Shown here piece after piece: positions 56,607 through 64,000 of a DNA stretch of 64,000 nucleotides. Each line of letters begins with the position of its first letter. Positions within the stretch are counted from its first letter, which is position 1. The stretch comes from Brenneria izadpanahii (lineage in GTDB: Bacteria > Pseudomonadota > Gammaproteobacteria > Enterobacterales > Enterobacteriaceae). The stretch spans positions 3,596,001 through 3,660,000 of the forward strand of contig NZ_CP050854.1 of assembly GCF_017569925.1 (NCBI RefSeq), written 5' to 3'. The notes under the pieces were generated by a model that was not told the origin of the DNA, made no database searches, and was given only the letters and a program-made list of their open reading frames with translations. The position numbers and the translations under genes are program-made.

Positions 56607-58439
56607 CTACAACCGATCAAGCAGTTGTTTCAGATCATTACCTTTCTGGCTTTGATTATTTTTATCAGCCCATTCATTTAGCCGTTTTTTCACTTCATCC
56701 TGGATGCGTTTACGCAGCAACTGCTCTACCTGCAGCTGATAATTCAGCTTATCCCACGAGCCATAAATACGTAATGGAATGGTCGTATTTTGCAACGCGC
56801 TGATTAACTGTTCATCGCCGCGCCAGCCCTGCACAATCCGCACGCCCAGATTGGTGTCACAGGTTCTGGCCAGGAGATCAAGCTGCCCGTTCCCCGTTAA
56901 CGACAGCAGTTCAGAGCTGCCTTTCAGGTCGCTGATACGCAGCTTTCCGGCGTTCAACTGCGCGTTTCCCGTCAACTGCTTGACTTCAGTATAACGTTCA
57001 TACCGCTCCATTCCCTGAACGCCGCTGTTGCCGCGCACCACCGCCATTTGCACCATCTGATGAATATTCAGCCCCTGCAAACGCAGATCGGTGATTTTCA
57101 GCGCCGCTTTGCCCTGCCACTGGCGAAGAATATCCGCCGGCGTAAACGTATTGCCGCCCAGTTGGCCATTCATTGAGAATTTGCCGCTCAATGTTCCGGG
57201 TAAACCAAAGGCCGCCGTCAGCGGGGCGATATCCACATTAGTAATTTCGGGTTGAATCGAGATAGCCGGAGACGCTTTTACATCCATTTTGCCGGGCAGG
57301 GAAAAACTCCCCTCCCCCAGCTTGCCGTTCAACGCGGCGATATCCAGCAGCCCCTGTTGATTGGTCGCCTGAAGGTTAAACTGGCTGATGTGGAGTCCAC
57401 GGTAGATCAATGATCCGGCCTGCAACGACAGCCGCGCGGAAAAACCCTCCAGGCCGCTGGTTTTATTCGCGGGTTCTTCAGATGAGATGACCGGTTTCCC
57501 CGCTTTGGCCGGGCCGGACGAGGAGGAGTCCTTCGCAGCGGTCGGCTTGGTGCCGAGCAAAGCGTCCAGATCGATTTTGTCGGATTTCAAGTCCAGCGCA
57601 TAATCAGGAACGGCGCCAAGCGTTGCGCTGCCGCTTCCCGTTAGTTGACTCTCATTGGCGCTCAAGGCCAGTTGGCTCAGCGTGATTTTTTCAGGCTGAT
57701 GCTGATAGCTGGCCTGCAAACTGCCTTTGCCGGCGATGCCGCCAGCGGGGATATCCGCGCCCTGAATCTGGTAATCCAGCTTCTCAATATTTGCGCTCAC
57801 CTGTTGCGGGAAATGAGACATATCCATATCCGCAGACAGAGAAAAAGCGATATCCCGCTGATCGCGGTTAATGCGGCTGGACAGATCAATATGCACCTGA
57901 CGCTCGCTGTCCTGCTCCATTAATAGATCAATATCGCGAACGTTTATCTGCTCATTATCATTACGTTGCAGAACCAACAGGCTGTCTGCGATCCTTAATT
58001 TATCAATATCCAACCGCCAGCCCGATTTTTCAGCGGAGGCCGGCGATCCTGGCGGGGCGATAGGAGCATTATTGGCTGGCTTAACTTCGCTTTCCGGCGT
58101 CAGTCGGATAACCGCGCCCTTCAGCATAACCTGGTTGACGGCGAGTTTATGGGAGAGAAGCGGCCAGAGCTTAACGTCCAGACGCATGTTTTCCGCGCTG
58201 ATGATCGGCGCCGTCGCCCCCGGCGCGATCAGCGACATGCCGCCGGATAAAATGCTGAGCTGCGGCCAGACATGCCAGCGTAAATCGCCATCCAACCGCA
58301 GCTGATACCCGCTACGCTCTTCGACTTGCCTTATCATGTAAGCGCGAAAATCATTGGGATTAACCAGCACCACCAGCGCTGTCATTCCTGCCACCAGCAC
58401 CACAAGCAGAATTGCCAGTGTTGTCAGAAATCTTCTCAT
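56607..58439 (-). CDS. asmA: AsmA-family envelope protein
   Basis: 610 residues (E. coli AsmA 617). An N-terminal signal anchor (residues 1-27) is followed by VNPNDFRAYMIRQVEERSGYQLRLDGDLRWHVWPQL (abridged), the AsmA N-terminal domain. A long repeating beta region follows, with a Pro/Ser/Lys-rich linker near 300-325, then FSMNGQLGGNTFTPADILRQWQGKAALKITDLRLQGLNI and the C-terminal motif. AsmA-like proteins are periplasmic bridges implicated in lipid transport and outer-membrane homeostasis. Synteny asmA-dcd-udk matches E. coli. Confidence 0.93.
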   Translation of the reverse strand: MRRFLTTLAILLVVLVAGMTALVVLVNPNDFRAYMIRQVEERSGYQLRLDGDLRWHVWPQLSILSGGMSLIAPGATAPIISAENMRLDVKLWPLLSHKLAVNQVMLKGAVIRLTPESEVKPANNAPIAPPGSPASAEKSGWRLDIDKLRIADSLLVLQRNDNEQINVRDIDLLMEQDSERQVHIDLSSRINRDQRDIAFSLSADMDMSHFPQQVSANIEKLDYQIQGADIPAGGIAGKGSLQASYQHQPEKITLSQLALSANESQLTGSGSATLGAVPDYALDLKSDKIDLDALLGTKPTAAKDSSSSGPAKAGKPVISSEEPANKTSGLEGFSARLSLQAGSLIYRGLHISQFNLQATNQQGLLDIAALNGKLGEGSFSLPGKMDVKASPAISIQPEITNVDIAPLTAAFGLPGTLSGKFSMNGQLGGNTFTPADILRQWQGKAALKITDLRLQGLNIHQMVQMAVVRGNSGVQGMERYERYTEVKQLTGNAQLNAGKLRISDLKGSSELLSLTGNGQLDLLARTCDTNLGVRIVQGWRGDEQLISALQNTTIPLRIYGSWDKLNYQLQVEQLLRKRIQDEVKKRLNEWADKNNQSQKGNDLKQLLDRL

Positions 58440-58481
58440 GCCATCCTCATTGCATACGCTTTATCACAGACGGTTTGGCAA

Positions 58482-59063
58482 TTAGTCTTTGTCGATTCGG
58501 CTCGCCACAGCCCCCTGTTGATCTTTATATTTGGCATCCTGACGACGGTTATAAGGACGGGCCGCCGGACCGGAGAGCGGTTCAAAACTCAGCGCGCCGA
58601 TCATCATGCCGGGGCGCAACGCCAACGGCAACTTACCTGAATTATAGAACTCCAGCACAATTCTTCCTTGCCAGCCCGGATCAATTCGGTGCGCGGTAAC
58701 ATGAACCATCAAACCTAAACGCGCCAAAGAGGAACGGCCGTCAAGCCAGCCGACCAGATTATCCGGCAATGTCACCGACTCCAACGTGACCGCCAGCGCT
58801 AATTCTCCCGGATGCAAAAAGAAAGCCTCGCCTTCCGGCAGATTGATTTCATCGCTCATTACCCGATCCAGCGCCGCGCTGACTTCATCTTTCGGGCCGC
58901 TTAAATCAATAAAAGCCGCAGTGTGCCCCCTGAATACCCGAAATTGATTCCCTAAGCGGACATCAACGGTAGCGCCATTGATTCTTTCTGTTGGCGGGCG
59001 CGGTGTAATCAGTAACCGGCCATCGTCCAGCCAGGCTTCAATATCACGGTCACACAATCTCAT
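58482..59063 (-). CDS. dcd: dCTP deaminase
   Basis: 193 residues, the family length, from [15 protein letters not shown]. Motifs are [29 protein letters not shown] with the catalytic glutamate region downstream ([17 protein letters not shown]), and [14 protein letters not shown]. It deaminates dCTP to dUTP for thymidylate synthesis. The frame is open 14 codons further, but the ATG at 59063 matches the family. Confidence 0.97.
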   Translation of the reverse strand: MRLCDRDIEAWLDDGRLLITPRPPTERINGATVDVRLGNQFRVFRGHTAAFIDLSGPKDEVSAALDRVMSDEINLPEGEAFFLHPGELALAVTLESVTLPDNLVGWLDGRSSLARLGLMVHVTAHRIDPGWQGRIVLEFYNSGKLPLALRPGMMIGALSFEPLSGPAARPYNRRQDAKYKDQQGAVASRIDKD

Positions 59064-59108
59064 TTTTTTCTCCACTCGCATCAATACTGGGTGAAAAATC
59101 CCCAAAAA

Positions 59109-59750
59109 TCATTCAAAAAACTGGCTTATCTTGGCTTTCAGAATATCAATCGCAATACGGTTTTTCCCGCCACGCGGGACGATAATATCCGCATATTGTT
59201 TGGAGGGCTCAATGAATTGCATGAACATAGGACGCACCGTTTTCTGATACTGTTCCATCACGGAATCCATTGACCGGCCACGCTCGTTGACATCTCGGCG
59301 CATACGACGCAGCAGGCAGATATCCAGCGGCGTATCGACAAAAATGGAAAAATTCAGTTCCTCGCGCAAACGCGCCTCGGTCAGCAGCAAAATACCTTCA
59401 AGAATAATGACCTTCTTCGGCTCAAGATGCACGGTTTCCTGCCTGCGAGTATGTTCAACATAGCTATATAGAGGAAGCTCCACCGCCTGGCCCGCCTTCA
59501 GCATTTTCAAATGCGTCAACAACAGGCTGTGGTCCATGGCATTGGGATGGTCGTAATTGGTTTTGATCCGCTCTTCCATCGTCAGATGACTTTGATCTTT
59601 ATAGTAGCTGTCTTCAGGTATCACACCAATATGCTGGTCCCCGACCTGGTCACGCAGCTCGCGGTACAACGTGCTGGAAATAAGACTTTTACCGGAAGCA
59701 GACGCGCCCGCTATCCCGATGATGACACACTGGTGAGACTTATCAGTCAT
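59109..59750 (-). CDS. udk: Uridine kinase
   Basis: 213 residues from [22 protein letters not shown] (abridged); Walker A GASASGKS is at 15-22. [29 protein letters not shown] and the C-terminal [18 protein letters not shown] are conserved. It phosphorylates uridine and cytidine in pyrimidine salvage. The upstream-extended frame is rejected on length. Confidence 0.97.
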   Translation of the reverse strand: MTDKSHQCVIIGIAGASASGKSLISSTLYRELRDQVGDQHIGVIPEDSYYKDQSHLTMEERIKTNYDHPNAMDHSLLLTHLKMLKAGQAVELPLYSYVEHTRRQETVHLEPKKVIILEGILLLTEARLREELNFSIFVDTPLDICLLRRMRRDVNERGRSMDSVMEQYQKTVRPMFMQFIEPSKQYADIIVPRGGKNRIAIDILKAKISQFFE

Positions 59751-59881
59751 GGTATTAACGACCTGATTAACATAAAAAAGAAGAGGGGATGCACCAACCG
59801 GTGCGGTGACGCGGCAATTATAGGGAGTTAGCGCTGCGCACGCCAGCGTTTCCACTATTAGGCGGATAGGCGGGCGGTATC

Positions 59882-59959
59882 GTCATTCCCGCGCAGGCGG
59901 GAATCCGCCAATAACGGTTTACGGTTTCCGCAACCGATCCCCGCCTACGCGGGGATGAC
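59882..59959. repeat. Inverted pair of GTCATTCCCGC-type intergenic repeats
   Basis: GTCATTCCCGCGCAGGCGGG at 59882 and the imperfect complement CCCCGCCTACGCGGGGATGAC ending 59959 flank a 30-bp spacer between udk and mrp. Each arm is itself palindromic. A related copy lies at 3064-3099 and a weaker one at 49801-49829. This is a dispersed enterobacterial-type palindromic element, perhaps a folded RNA or nonautonomous mobile unit. Confidence 0.6.
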
Positions 59960-60026
59960 AGGAAAAGCGTGGAAACAGTGGAAAAGGAAGGCGCGCAGTC
60001 TGGTAAACCAGGTCGTTATCCGCCGC

Positions 60027-61136
60027 CTAAATCGCCCGGAAGGAGATTTCCGTCGGGATAACCTCGCCCTGCCAGTAGAGTTGGGCGGCGACCTGACCGG
60101 CCAGTTCGCGATATAATGACGTAAATTCGCTGTCAGGATGGCTGACCACCGTCGGCTCGCCGCGATCCAGATCTTCGCGCAGCGAAATATGCAGCGGCAG
60201 TTGTCCCAACAGCGCGCAATGGTATTTTTCCGCCAGCTTTTGCGCCCCGCCGGTGCCGAAAATCGGCTCCAGATGGCCGCAATGGCTGCAAATATGCACG
60301 CTCATGTTTTCAACGATGCCCAGTACCGGCACGCTGACTTTCTCGAACATCGAGATCCCTTTCATCGCATCCATCAGCGCAATATCCTGCGGCGTCGTCA
60401 CCACCACCGCGCCGGTGACGGGAATGCTCTGCGCCAGCGTCAACTGGATATCCCCGGTTCCCGGCGGCATGTCCAGCACCAGGTAATCCAGATCCGGCCA
60501 CAGCGTGTCCTGCAATAGCTGCAACAGCGCTTTGCTCGCCATCGGCCCACGCCACACCATGGCGTTGTCATCAGTGACCAGATAGCCGATTGAATTCGTC
60601 GCCAGCCCGTGGGCCATAATCGGTGCCATATGCTGGCCGTCCGGCGAGGTCGGGCGTTCGCTCGCCGTTCCCAGCATGGTCGGAATCGACGGCCCGTAAA
60701 TGTCGGCATCGAGAATGCCGACGTTGCCCCCTTCCGCCGCCAGCGCCAGCGCCATATTCACCGCGGTACTGGATTTGCCGACGCCGCCTTTACCGGAACT
60801 GACCGCAATAATATTTTTAACCCCTTTCACCCCGGCCTGATCGTTCACCCGGCGCATCGTGGCGATATTATGCGTCAGACGCCACTCTACCGCTTTCGCG
60901 CCGGACAAACGCAGCAGCTCGTCGCTCATCGTCTCTTTTAACGCTTCCATACCGCTCAGCCAGGCAAACGGCATGATTAATTCAATATGCAGCACGTCAT
61001 CCAGCAACGCGCAGTGATGCAGCGCGTTCAACGTCGTCAGGTTATTTTTCAGTGTCGGCTGCTGAAAAGTCGACAGAACCCCGGTCACCATGGCATGTAA
61101 CGCCTCTGGACGCTGTTCGGGGAGTTTAGAGTTCAT
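60027..61136 (-). CDS. mrp: Iron-sulfur cluster carrier protein Mrp/ApbC
   Basis: 369 residues, identical in length to E. coli Mrp. An N-terminal DUF59/MIP18-like region (about 1-95) precedes the deviant Walker A GKGGVGKS (115-122). DADIYGPSIPTMLG and DYLVLDMPPGTGD follow, and the cluster-binding Cys pair is in HICSHCGHLEPIFG. It binds and transfers Fe-S clusters to apoproteins using ATP. Divergent from metG, the E. coli arrangement. Confidence 0.95.
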   Translation of the reverse strand: MNSKLPEQRPEALHAMVTGVLSTFQQPTLKNNLTTLNALHHCALLDDVLHIELIMPFAWLSGMEALKETMSDELLRLSGAKAVEWRLTHNIATMRRVNDQAGVKGVKNIIAVSSGKGGVGKSSTAVNMALALAAEGGNVGILDADIYGPSIPTMLGTASERPTSPDGQHMAPIMAHGLATNSIGYLVTDDNAMVWRGPMASKALLQLLQDTLWPDLDYLVLDMPPGTGDIQLTLAQSIPVTGAVVVTTPQDIALMDAMKGISMFEKVSVPVLGIVENMSVHICSHCGHLEPIFGTGGAQKLAEKYHCALLGQLPLHISLREDLDRGEPTVVSHPDSEFTSLYRELAGQVAAQLYWQGEVIPTEISFRAI

Positions 61137-61428
61137 TCCGGCTCCTTAAAATTCTCATTATTTAACCGATAAAGACGGGTATAGCATATCAGAAGGGCGC
61201 CGCAACTAACTCGACCCGAGATAAAAAAACGCGGGAGCGATTTTAAACATCGCATAGCAGCGGCCCGTAGGGCGGCGGACAGGGAAAGCCCGACGTAAAA
61301 AATCGCCGAAAGTTTCGCATCAACTTAGCCAAGCGAGCACAGGTTTAGGCAAGGCAGCGGTTTACGCAGTAAGGCGCTATCGGTTAACATCAATAACCCT
61401 CTATCATCAAAAAGAAAGCAAGTTCCTC
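61137..61428. other. mrp-metG divergent intergenic region
   Basis: About 290 bp expected to carry both promoters. No other gene or strong hairpin is apparent. Confidence 0.5.
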
Positions 61429-63456
61429 ATGACTCAAGTCGCAAAGAAAATATTGGTAACGTGCGCGTTGCCTTACGCTAACGGTTCGATTCACCTCGGT
61501 CATATGCTTGAACACATTCAGGCGGATATCTGGGTTCGTTACCAGCGAATGCGCGGCAACCAGGTTTACTTTATCTGTGCAGACGATGCTCACGGCACGC
61601 CGATCATGCTGAAAGCTCAGCAGATGGGAATTGCGCCCGAGCAAATGATTGCGGCGATGAGTCAGGAACATCAGCAAGATTTCGCTGGCTTCAACATCAG
61701 CTATGACAATTATCACTCCACGCACAGTGAAGAAAACCGTGAACTGTCCGCCCTGATTTACTCCCGGCTCAAAGCGAACGGTTTTATCAAAAACCGCACC
61801 ATTTCTCAGCTGTACGATCCGGAAAAAGGCATGTTCCTGCCGGACCGCTTCGTAAAAGGCACCTGTCCGAAATGTAAGGCGCCCGATCAGTACGGCGATA
61901 ACTGCGAAGTTTGCGGCGCGACGTACAGCCCGACGGATCTGATCGATCCCAAGTCGGCCGTTTCGGGCGCAACGCCGGTGATGCGCGAATCAGAGCATTT
62001 CTTCTTTGATTTGCCGGCATTCAGCGAAATGCTGCAAGCGTGGACGCGTTCCGGCGCATTGCAGGAACAGGTGGCCAATAAAATGCAGGAGTGGTTCGAT
62101 GCCGGCCTGCAACAGTGGGATATTTCCCGCGATGCGCCCTACTTCGGCTTTGAAGTACCGGATGCGCCGGGTAAATATTTCTATGTCTGGCTGGATGCGC
62201 CAATCGGTTACATGGGTTCATTCAAAAATCTGTGCGACAAACGCGGCAATATCAATTTCGATGAATTCTGGCGCAAAGACTCCACGACCGAGCTATACCA
62301 TTTCATCGGCAAAGATATCGTTTATTTCCACAGCCTGTTCTGGCCCGCCATGCTGGAAGGCAGCGACTTCCGTAAACCGACTAACCTGTTCGTTCATGGC
62401 TATGTGACGGTCAACGGCGCTAAAATGTCGAAATCGCGCGGCACGTTCATCAAGGCGGATACCTATCTGCAACATCTGGATGCAGACTGCCTGCGTTACT
62501 ACTACGCGGCCAAACTCTCTTCCCGTATTGATGATATCGATCTTAATCTGGAAGACTTCGTCCAGCGCGTGAATGCCGACATCGTCAACAAGCTGGTCAA
62601 TCTGGCCTCCCGCAACGCGGGTTTTATCAGCAAACGTTTCGCGGGCAAACTGGCGGACAAACTGGCTGACGCCGATTTATACCAAACCTTTACCGATGCG
62701 GCGCAAAGCGTCGCCGAAGCCTACAATAATCGCGAATCGGGCCGGGCGATCCGTGAAATCATGGCGCTGGCCGATTTGGCCAACCGCTACGTGGACGAAC
62801 AGGCGCCGTGGGTGGTGGCGAAAGAAGAAGGCCGCGAAGCCGATCTGCAAGCCATCTGTTCAATGGGCATCAACCTGTTCCGGGTACTTATGACCTATCT
62901 GAAACCGGTACTGCCCGCGCTGGCGCAACGTGCTGAAGCTTTCCTGAATCAGGAATTGAAGTGGGATGAAATTACCGCGCCGCTGCTCAACCATCAGGTG
63001 AATACTTTCAAAGCGCTCTTCAACCGTATCGACCTGGATAAAGTCAATGCCATGGTTAACGCGTCAAAAGAAGACATGGCGACGGCAAAAACCGTTTCCG
63101 GTCCGCTGGCGGATAATCCCGTACAGGAAACCATCAAGTTTGATGACTTTGACAAGGTGGATATGCGTATCGCCCTGATCAAGCAGGCTGAATTGGTTGA
63201 CGGTTCCGATAAGCTGCTGCGCCTGACGCTGGATCTCGGCGGCGAAACCCGCCAGGTCTTCTCCGGCATCCGCACCGCTTATCCCGATCCGTCGGTGTTG
63301 GAAGGCCGCCTGACGGTAATGGTCGCCAATCTGGCGCCGCGCAAAATGCGCTTTGGCGTATCAGAAGGCATGGTCATGGCCGCCGGCCCCGGTGGAAAAG
63401 ACATTTTCCTGCTCAGCCCGGACAGCGGCGCGCAACCCGGTATGCAGGTGAAGTAA
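61429..63456 (+). CDS. metG: Methionyl-tRNA synthetase
   Basis: 675 residues (E. coli 677). Class I signatures HLGH (22-25) and KMSKS (332-336). A zinc knuckle [17 protein letters not shown] is at about 146-162. An anticodon-binding helical domain is followed by a C-terminal tRNA-binding EMAP-like domain ([21 protein letters not shown].., about 575-675) that makes the dimer. Charges tRNA-Met for initiation and elongation. Confidence 0.98.
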   Translation: MTQVAKKILVTCALPYANGSIHLGHMLEHIQADIWVRYQRMRGNQVYFICADDAHGTPIMLKAQQMGIAPEQMIAAMSQEHQQDFAGFNISYDNYHSTHSEENRELSALIYSRLKANGFIKNRTISQLYDPEKGMFLPDRFVKGTCPKCKAPDQYGDNCEVCGATYSPTDLIDPKSAVSGATPVMRESEHFFFDLPAFSEMLQAWTRSGALQEQVANKMQEWFDAGLQQWDISRDAPYFGFEVPDAPGKYFYVWLDAPIGYMGSFKNLCDKRGNINFDEFWRKDSTTELYHFIGKDIVYFHSLFWPAMLEGSDFRKPTNLFVHGYVTVNGAKMSKSRGTFIKADTYLQHLDADCLRYYYAAKLSSRIDDIDLNLEDFVQRVNADIVNKLVNLASRNAGFISKRFAGKLADKLADADLYQTFTDAAQSVAEAYNNRESGRAIREIMALADLANRYVDEQAPWVVAKEEGREADLQAICSMGINLFRVLMTYLKPVLPALAQRAEAFLNQELKWDEITAPLLNHQVNTFKALFNRIDLDKVNAMVNASKEDMATAKTVSGPLADNPVQETIKFDDFDKVDMRIALIKQAELVDGSDKLLRLTLDLGGETRQVFSGIRTAYPDPSVLEGRLTVMVANLAPRKMRFGVSEGMVMAAGPGGKDIFLLSPDSGAQPGMQVK

Positions 63457-63548
63457 CAGTAGCTCCCGCGACTCCGCATAGTAGACGGCGGCCAGCGGAA
63501 AACGCCTCCCTTCTTCCCTAGTTAGGAAGAAAATCCGGGTTTTTAATT

Positions 63549-63584
63549 GCGCCTCCCCCTCGTCAGGGGGAGGCGCTAACCCAT
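63549..63584. repeat. Perfect 12-bp GC-rich hairpin, dispersed repeat copy
   Basis: GCGCCTCCCCCT - CGTC - AGGGGGAGGCGC (63549-63576) followed by TAACCC. Similar sequence occurs at 56501-56526 and, less closely, 13495-13517. Confidence 0.6.
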
Positions 63585-63637
63585 TGCCCGCGAAAGGCTG
63601 GGATAAGAGCCGGCCGCAAAGGTATGATATCAACCGC

Positions 63638-63664
63638 AAATGCCCCGTCAGCGGGCGTTTTTTA
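63638..63664 (+). terminator. Probable metG terminator
   Basis: GCCCC - GTCA - GCGGGC followed by GTTTTTTAT. A short stem with a good U-tract, about 180 bp after the metG stop. Confidence 0.45.
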
Positions 63665-63906
63665 TGGCGGTCTTCCTACTCGCCCTCCCCTTGTTCAGCC
63701 ATACAAACAAAACGTTATAACTTGCGCCTAAAAGTCATAATGCGCCCCATTCCTCAGCAATCACTTAGCGGTTATGATGCACTATCGCTTATTAATAGAC
63801 ATCCAGACATAAAGACAGCCATACAGTCAGTGGGTGTAAAACGAAAACGATAAAACGGTTATATCTCGTCAATACAACAAATTGCTGACATACCATGGAG
63901 CTGAGA

Positions 63907-64000
63907 ATGAAGAAATTTACCCCTGCACTGTTCGCGCTGAGCCTGGCGGCCGCCTTCCCGGTATTTGCCGCCCAAACCGCCGCCATTGCGCCAATTCCCG
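63907..64000 (+). CDS. Start of an exported protein (partial, cut by window end)
   Basis: 31 codons from MKKFTPALFALSLAAAFPVFAAQ, a textbook Sec signal peptide with cleavage expected after VFA, then TAAIAPIP to the edge. GGAG lies upstream of the ATG. The mature domain is outside the window, so the family cannot be named. Confidence 0.7.
   Translation, partial: MKKFTPALFALSLAAAFPVFAAQTAAIAPIP

Larger units (their letters stand above)
63457..63906. other. Region downstream of metG
   Basis: About 450 bp with a repeat hairpin and a terminator (below). Open frames here (for example 63584-63853) show no family features. The right part should contain the promoter of the gene starting at 63907. 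Confidence 0.5.

Noticed and set aside
59882-59959. Repeated GC-rich palindromes looking like a CRISPR fragment
   Set aside because: Only two inverted, unequal arms, no spacer series and no cas genes.
63584-63853. 89-codon open frame after metG
   Set aside because: Spans the probable terminator and promoter region and lacks a ribosome site or motif.

Overview
This is a chromosomal window from a member of the Enterobacterales. The order metG / mrp / udk-dcd-asmA / yegH / wza-wzb-wzc, together with galF, gnd and a yjbEFGH-type operon, points there. Separated cobalamin genes, two plant-associate-type ABC operons and a decayed IS630 copy suggest a soft-rot or tree-pathogen relative (Brenneria/Pectobacterium/Dickeya type). 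That genus-level guess is inference; no marker such as rRNA is present.

Layout. 1-3.0 kb: the start of a cbiA-cbiB-cbiC operon for anaerobic cobalamin synthesis, read leftwards from a clear B12 riboswitch. 3.4-6.8 kb: a zinc alcohol dehydrogenase, a possible methyltransferase relic, then cobD-pduX, which supply the aminopropanol arm of B12. 6.9-13.5 kb: a 52-residue Gly/His-rich lipoprotein, then an RpiR regulator divergent from a polyamine-type ABC transporter with a DmpA-type aminopeptidase. The regulator and one permease are each frameshifted in a G5 tract. 13.6-19.3 kb: an orphan BglG-type antiterminator, a candidate small RNA, and the yjbEFGH exopolysaccharide-secretion operon. 19.4-23.5 kb: gnd, a pRiA4b ORF-3-like gene, galF and a DedA protein, with the last codons of a lost ugd copy upstream of galF. 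23.7-24.6 kb: a dead IS630 transposase.

25-47.4 kb is a Wzx/Wzy-type exopolysaccharide or capsule locus. It is transcribed leftwards from a JUMPstart/ops element at 47.39-47.43 kb: wecA-like, wza, wzb, wzc, an attenuator-like hairpin, a glycosyltransferase, wbaP, rfbB-rfbA-rfbC-rfbD (dTDP-rhamnose), three more glycosyltransferases, an EpsG-like polymerase, a Wzx flippase and ugd (UDP-glucuronate). At its far end are a second polymerase-like membrane protein on the opposite strand and a Tat-exported beta-helix protein. The distal part (about 25-36 kb) is visibly AT-rich and contains gene-poor gaps, as expected of a horizontally exchanged serotype region.

48-64 kb: yegH; an inserted operon (GntR regulator, PLP lyase, CUT1-type ABC transporter); then asmA, dcd, udk, mrp, metG, and the first codons of a secreted protein cut by the window end. 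Coding assignments rest on recognisable motifs and family resemblance read by eye; no database search was run.
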